From Aurifilum marmelostoma (lineage: Eukaryota > Ascomycota > Sordariomycetes > Diaporthales > Cryphonectriaceae): a stretch of DNA of 64,000 bases. The stretch is taken from contig JAMXSV010000008.1 of NCBI GenBank assembly GCA_027559495.1, forward strand, positions 558,001 to 622,000, written 5' to 3'. Below, one piece after another: positions 58,249 to 64,000 of this stretch (position 1 is the stretch's first letter; every line of letters begins with the position of its first letter). The position numbers and the translations under genes are program-made. The notes under the pieces were generated by a model. That model was not told the DNA's origin and made no database searches. It was given only the letters and a program-made list of their open reading frames with translations.

Positions 58249-60367
58249 TCATTCCTTAGGCGTCGTGGGAGGCGTGTCAGGACGCTCCTCCCTCAACGCC
58301 ACCACCTCCTTCCGAGCCCTCGACCCCAACAACAACAAGGCATCCGTGTCCCGGCAGAGAGACGGCCTCCGGTACCCGCGCGGGTCCTTCATCCACTCGT
58401 CCAGCTCCTGCACGGCCCGCCGCGGCTCGGCACGAAAGTCCTTGAAGTACTGCTGGATCAGGGCCGGGCTGAACTTGGCGTCCTGCATCTTGCCCGAGAA
58501 CTCCCTGGCCAGCGCGCGGATGTCCTCGTCCGTCCAGTCCTCCATCTCGGGGTGCCTCAGCCTCGTCTCGCGGGACATGTGCTGGCCCCAGCGCGTGCCC
58601 GTGTAGGCGTTGGTGAACATGTCCTCGGCCTGCTTCTTGGTGGTCTTGGTGAAGGTGATGATGCGGTCCGCCCGCCCCGTCCGGATGAGGGCCTCGTCCA
58701 GGTTCTCGATGTGGTTGGTCGTCATGATCAGGATGCGGCCTAGAGTTAGAAAGGTCAGGCTCCTGCGGAGGTACGGGTTACGGGCTGGACGTCACCTGCC
58801 CTCTGAAGCTGCCACCCCGTCGATTGCGTTCAGCAGACCACTCAGCGTCACCGTGTTCTTGCGCGGCTTGGACCGCGCCCCTTTCCCCCGGGGCCCTGCC
58901 CTGTCACGGCCCGTTTGATCTTGGCCACCTCGTCAGACGAGCTCGAGTCGGAGTCCTCGTCCTCTTCTGTGTCCGTGTCTCCGCCGTCAGCATCCTTCTT
59001 CCGCCCGGGGAGGTCTCTCGACAGCGGCTGGGTGGCGTCGACGTCCTCGAGCAAGACGATACAGTGGCGAGGCAGGCTACAGAAGAGCGACTCGATGTCG
59101 CTGTCGTTCAGGCCGGGCGACGAGAGGTTGATCATGTACACGGGGAGACCAAAGTCGCTGGCCAGGGCGAAGGCCAGCGAAGACTTGCCCGTGCCGGGCG
59201 GGCCGCTGAAGAGGTAGCCGAGGCGGAGGGGCAGGCCCTTTTCCCGGTACCACAGGACGCCCGAGCGGGTGAGGAAGTTCCTGATGTCAGTGATGATCAT
59301 GTCCTTTTGCTGCTCGTCGAGGACGACGGTGCTCAGGGGACGGCGTAGCTTTGACCTGCTTCGGCCCCAGTAGGATTTCTGGTTGAGCTGGTGCCAGGGC
59401 GACACGGGACAGTAGATCATGGTCTTGTCGCAGTTCTGAGAGGCGTCGTCTTTGAGGATCTTGACGAGAAGCTCTTTCAAGGGCTCTGTGGTGAAGTCAA
59501 ATTATTATATGATCCTGCCTTTCCCCTCCATCCATAGACATCAAGAAGAAGGTCAGGCAGGAGAATTCTAGATGTTAGCTCAATATCTTACCGGTGCTTC
59601 GCTTCCAGTTGAAGCAATAAATGTCGAGCCAGTTGTCAGGGGCTTCTTTTCCGTGAAATTCAAGTTTCTGCATACAAAACAGGACTTAGAATCTCCTCTG
59701 GTAGCGGATGAAGCAGCAGCGGATGCCCAACCAAGCAGGCTATCCATACCTTGTCTTTGCGCTCGATCATCCAGAAATATGACCCGCCCAGCCAGAAGCG
59801 GATCTGGGTGATTTCAGGCTGGAAATCAGGAGCCTTTTTTTTTTCCCTCGAAACATATCAGTGAGTTCATTCACGTACTGTACGTATTCCCCACCACTTG
59901 AGCAATCCTATATTCATTTGATTACTCACAACTTCGTTCAGCAGGCGACTGATATCAATGCTGTCCTCCGAGTCAGGAACCTCAACCTGATCCTCGCAAA
60001 ACCCCCCACGCCACGCGATCTTGCCCGTGTTGACAGAGGCGAGCTTCTCATGGTGCCTGATGGTCCAGTCCACCACGTTCTGGTACATGGGACTGTTCTC
60101 GTGCATGGAGATCTTTGTGTAGAAGGTCACAAGCACCAGGGCCCGGATCGCATGCCAGGCCGAGTACGCCACGTGGGCCAGGGCCAGCATCGACAGCAGA
60201 CCGAGCCCGGAGAGGCCGAGCTTTGTCCCCAGGACCATGTGGATCAGGATGTCGACGTTGAGGCCGTTGATGAAGGCCTCCACGGCGGGGAAGTAGGCGA
60301 GGATGCTGCGCCAGTTCATCCAGATCGCCACGGAGGAGAGGGTCTGGAGAGAGGGGAGAACGTCCAT
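58249..60367 (-). CDS. BCS1-type AAA ATPase (one-base shift, possible GC-AG intron)
   Basis: Five exons on the minus strand (60367-59930, 59833-59750, 59667-59592, 59485-58800, 58739-58249) give about 591 residues. The N-terminal BCS1 region has a membrane segment (LSGLGLLSMLALAHVAYSAW), then KTMIYCP-type sequence. The AAA core has Walker A GPPGTGKSS, Walker B CIVLLEDVDA, LSGLLNAIDGVA, sensor MTTNHIENLDEAL and Arg finger RTGRAD. Yeast Bcs1 moves the Rieske protein across the inner mitochondrial membrane; this larger fungal group is often less well defined. The frame slips near 58877-58900, between Walker B and the LSGLL block, where one base seems to be missing among C and G runs. The last intron only fits with a GC donor (GCAGGT). 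Confidence 0.8.
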
Positions 60368-63210
60368 GGCCGCCGTGGTGATGGTTCAGGAAGGTATCAT
60401 CAGTTTTTGAGTCGGTCTGAGGCACAGATGGGCTGTATTGTGTATCAATCGGACAACCCAATACGAGAAATAGAGGGGGAGAGGGTGGGAGAGTGGGATG
60501 GGACGGCAGAAGAGCAAGCCCACTGAGTCTAGAGCTTTGTGGGTTTCCAAGGCAGCCAGACTCTGGAGGGACACTTAATTTATGGTTGGCAAGTAAATTA
60601 CGTCTCTGCAGGTAGCCGTTTCTATGTGCTCAGGCGACCAACGCTCGAGAGGTTCCGTGACAGGACGATCCCACACCATCACGGCCACAGGCGCGCACTT
60701 GGGGACGAAGGACAAGCACCTAAGACGGTGTTCCTCGCAGTCGGATAGCCTCCAATCACGCCTACCATCAGGCGGCACGTTGCAGGATAGCATAGGAAAG
60801 CCTCCGGCTACGAATGGACATCCATTCCCGCAATGCTGGCCAGGTAAGATTCTAGGCCCGTCGCCGCCTCATTTTTGTGTTCAACCTGAGATAGACCATG
60901 TATGACGCCCTTTGCGGAGAGATCTAGACCTTCATCAAGAGTCTTAGCTTATATCGTATTCATTAGCACTTCTGTCTGGAGGGAGATTATCATCTCCAAT
61001 ACGAACATGCGGATGTGACTCTACTCTTTGAGCAGCCCTGACTCCCAACACTCGGTCCTCTGATAGGTATAGATCGGATGCAGGGAAAGACTCCAGAGTA
61101 AGCATGGCCCACTCATTATTAACTGTGCTCCAAGATCCCCTGTGATGTTCACAGCAGGGCACATGGTACCGCAGGACACTTGATTCCGTCTCTTATCATC
61201 ATCGTACATGACGCTCCGGCCCGGGGGCACAACGTAGTCTCCTAGCCTTGCCAACAGTCTGAGCATCCACACTGGCCGGGCAGGTGACGAATAAGGCTTT
61301 GCTTTTCAGCCAGCCAAGTCGTACCAGCCTAGACCATCCATCGTGACAAGAGCTTGGCCGTGTATATCCGATCAGACCTGACGTACTTGTCACATCCCAC
61401 CACATCACATAGCAACACAGGCTGGCTTGTCCAGGCTGTTGCACTATCATCTTGAGCCGTCTTTGTTCTGTGCTCTGTACTCTATAATAGAGATAGTGCA
61501 CATCCGGGCAGGTGGGACAAGAGTCCACATGGCCTTTCCTCGCGTGGGGTCCAGCAACTGACCTATGAGGAGGACGAGAACACACAGGGCCACTGCAGCA
61601 TGTTGTCAAACTAGGTCCGGAAACGTGCAGAAAAGGAGGTCATGGGTTCTGCGGTCGTTCGTCTCACCTGAGGTTGTCTGTAGCTGGCTCTCACCGTCCA
61701 GCCCTCCCCTAGTCACTTGCATAGGAGTCCACGGAGTGCCGGCCACATCTAGGGCCATCCACTAAAGATTTGCATATTTGAGGCCATCTTTCTTGATTGG
61801 CGCTCATGGTCTCTTCATCTTTCCCTGCTGGGTGGCCGAGTCGGGACGTTGCTCCGGCGATCCACATGACACGTGCTTGGGGATGAGATGACTGCATGAT
61901 GACTTTTTCTTTTCTTTTCGACATATTCCGCCAAAGCAGGGCGAGCCTGCAGTCGTACAAGGTACAGTGTCCTTGACATTTTGTCATTGTGCGTTCAATA
62001 GTCAAGAACACCAGTGGACAAGTTTTGACAAGGCGAGAGGAAAGCAATATGTGGTAGGGAAGCCTTATATTTAATGTTGGATGGACTAGGGAAAAACCAG
62101 AGGTAGGCTCTTACGGTAGTGGATGTGTGGGTCATGCATGCTAAAGCTCAGCCGCATACTTTAGAGGCTGACATAACAGGGTGATGATACATTATATTAG
62201 TTGCAGGTGACGTTGCTGCTGGGAACGTGAAGAGGCCAGGCCAAGAGTGAGTTGAGAAGCAGCTCATGGCCAGTCGCCGAGCAGGTCGCCATGACTGCAT
62301 CATAATGCAGCAGCCTTCTTTTCCATCATGTATGGTGACGTTACCAGGTGGTAGCGGCAACAGCAGCGATAGAAACCATGGCTGGCAATAAGGCTCTGCG
62401 GTCAGTGGCCCATCAGAAACACGTGGTTGCTTGTTGAGCAACAGGGCTGAATAGGACAAGCCGATGAAGCAGAGAACATTTGAAACCATAGAGGTAACCT
62501 GTGAGCATGTGATTGTGTACACTCGAGGGTGGTTGTCTTGTCTTCTCAGGGTCGGACCAAGCTGTGGTGATGATTCCTCCCGCAGTCTCAGCCTCGTGTA
62601 AGTCGAAAAAGTGGGGAGACGGCACCCCATCATGCTCCCCTCCAATTTGAGACCCCACAGTGCCCACCCCCCAGTGCCCCCCAAGCCCACCAACCCCCCC
62701 TCCCCCTGCGGGTGACGAGTGCAGACGGCGCGTTTTTAGCCCGGCTATTCTGGGCCGACGGTCCCCAATCGCCAATTGCCTACCTGTCCTCAGTGCTGTG
62801 GGAGAGCAAGTCCCCTACCTTTTTTTTTCTTTTTTTAACCTAGTTTAGCCAGGAGAACCTCGCAGGCTCCACGAAAATAATATCGACAACCACACACACA
62901 CTCTCTCTCACGCACACTCACGCCTTGTCGACACTGCTCAATTGAATGAGTCAGACAATGCGAAAGGGTGGCTGAAAGGGCCCAGGTCGACAAGATTTCT
63001 CCAACGGACCTTTCAACGCTGGCCAACACTCCCTGCGGCGATCAGAGACCCTCCTCGGGGCGGGGACAGCATCGTCCACTGGCATCCCTCCACCAAGCTC
63101 TATACGGGATACCATAGCAGAGCAGCTTCGAGTTGGCCTCAAGACGACCACGACATTCAGAGAGCTCAATCGGACCCTGAAACGCTCTGCCACAACAACA
63201 AAAAACGGCC
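60368..63210. other. Intergenic, divergent
   Basis: 2.8 kb between the divergent BCS1-type and ERV41 genes. Open frames occur on both strands but none shows domain-like sequence or a clear start. No RNA gene was recognised. Confidence 0.45.
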
Positions 63211-64000
63211 ATGGACTGGCAATCACAACAGGGCCAGTACGGCGGCAGCCCGTACTCGGATGCACCTCTCCACGCCTCTCCACCCATGAACGGCTTCAAG
63301 GACACTAGTCTGGACGATGATGCCTTTGGCGCAAAGGGCAGCATAGTGAGCGCATTCGATGCATTTCGTGAGTGCCTTCGGACCCCCTTCTTTCATTTCC
63401 AGCGCATAGCAGCAAAGCAACCCAAGGCTAACCTCCTGTCCTTCTCCTGCTCCCCTTCATCACAGCTAAATCCAAACCCCAATACGTAACACGCACCTCG
63501 GGCGGCGGCAAATGGACAGTCGCCATGATGCTCGTCACCCTCGTCCTCGTGTGGTCCGAGCTGGCCCGCTGGTGGCGCGGCTCCGAGACACACACCTTCG
63601 CGGTCGAGAAGGGCGTCGGCCACGACCTGCAGATCAACCTGGACATGGTGGTGCGCATGCGGTGCGCCGACCTCCACATCAACGTGCAGGACGCGTCGGG
63701 CGACCGCATCCTGGCCGGGAACAAGCTCAAGCGCGAGAACACCCTGTGGGCGCACTGGGTCGACAAGAAGGGCACGCACAAGCTGAACAGGGACGAGCAG
63801 GGCCGCATCGTCACGGGCGAGGGCTGGGTGGCCCTGCACGGCCACGAGGAGGGCTTTGGCGAGGAGCACATCCACGACATCGTCAGGCTGGGCACCAAGA
63901 GGGCCAAGTGGGCCAAGACGCCCAAGGTCAAGGGCGGCGGCGCCAATGCGGACTCGTGCCGTATCTTTGGGAGTCTGGACCTGAACAAGGTGCAGGGTGA
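63211..64000 (+). CDS. ERV41: ERV41, ER-Golgi vesicle cargo receptor (5' part, runs off the window)
   Basis: Erv41 works with Erv46 in COPII vesicles and retrieves ER proteins from the Golgi. Exon 1 (63211-63367) and exon 2 (from 63466) are joined by a 98-nt intron (GTGAGT...CACAG), restoring FDAFPKSKPQYVTRTSGGGK. The short cytosolic N-terminus precedes a transmembrane helix (WTVAMMLVTLVLVWSELARW), then the lumenal domain with FAVEKGVGHDLQINLDMVV and NVQDASGDRI, which is typical of the family. The last codons in the window are still open. The end of the gene, with its second membrane helix, is beyond 64000. Confidence 0.93.

Noticed and set aside
56080..60367. A secondary-metabolite cluster around the AflR-like factor
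   Set aside because: The neighbours are a BCS1-type ATPase and ERV41. There is no synthase, oxidase or transporter gene to support a cluster.

Overview
The window is nuclear DNA of a filamentous ascomycete (Pezizomycotina, most likely a Sordariomycete; this is inferred from gene content and style, not proven). The gene-bearing parts are GC-rich, genes carry short GT-AG introns of about 60-110 nt, a dispersed 5S rRNA gene is present, and the repeats show the all-transition, TpA-rich decay of repeat-induced point mutation (RIP).

Layout. 1-8683: a conserved fungal gene of unknown role (minus strand), ethanolamine-phosphate cytidylyltransferase (ECT1) and a 2EXR-domain gene. 8684-29418: a 20.7-kb AT-rich island that I resolve into three LTR retrotransposons nested inside one another. 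A Ty1/copia element (8684-29418, duplicated target GTTCT) was hit by a minus-strand Ty3/gypsy element (9105-24688, target GAAAT), which was hit by a plus-strand gypsy chromovirus (9948-17514, target ATATT). Each has two LTRs of identical length (218, 222 and 459 bp) and an intact 5-bp target duplication. All are dead by RIP, including the catalytic Asp of each reverse transcriptase. A second, diverged 2EXR gene lies just beyond the island.

31-40 kb: a 5S rRNA gene (minus), a tubby-C-like protein, a multi-pass membrane protein gene interrupted by one TGA, a 2-oxoglutarate/Fe(II) oxygenase, a MYND zinc-finger protein and a secreted pepsin-like protease. 43-53 kb: a GPI-anchored GH76 mannanase (DFG5/DCW1 type), an ankyrin-type gene with an in-frame TAA, the developmental regulator FluG (amidohydrolase fused to a glutamine-synthetase-like domain) and a DsbA/FrnE-like protein. 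56-64 kb: a Zn2Cys6 transcription factor with an AflR-like region, a BCS1-type AAA ATPase and the 5' part of ERV41, which runs off the window.

The genes do not form an obvious operon-like or secondary-metabolite cluster. They cover phospholipid synthesis (ECT1), ER-Golgi traffic (ERV41), wall remodelling (GH76), secretion (protease) and development (FluG). The most unusual features are the fully resolvable triple nest, with RIP weakest at each element's own ends, and four host genes that each need a one-base correction at or near a G/C homopolymer, which points to assembly error rather than gene loss.
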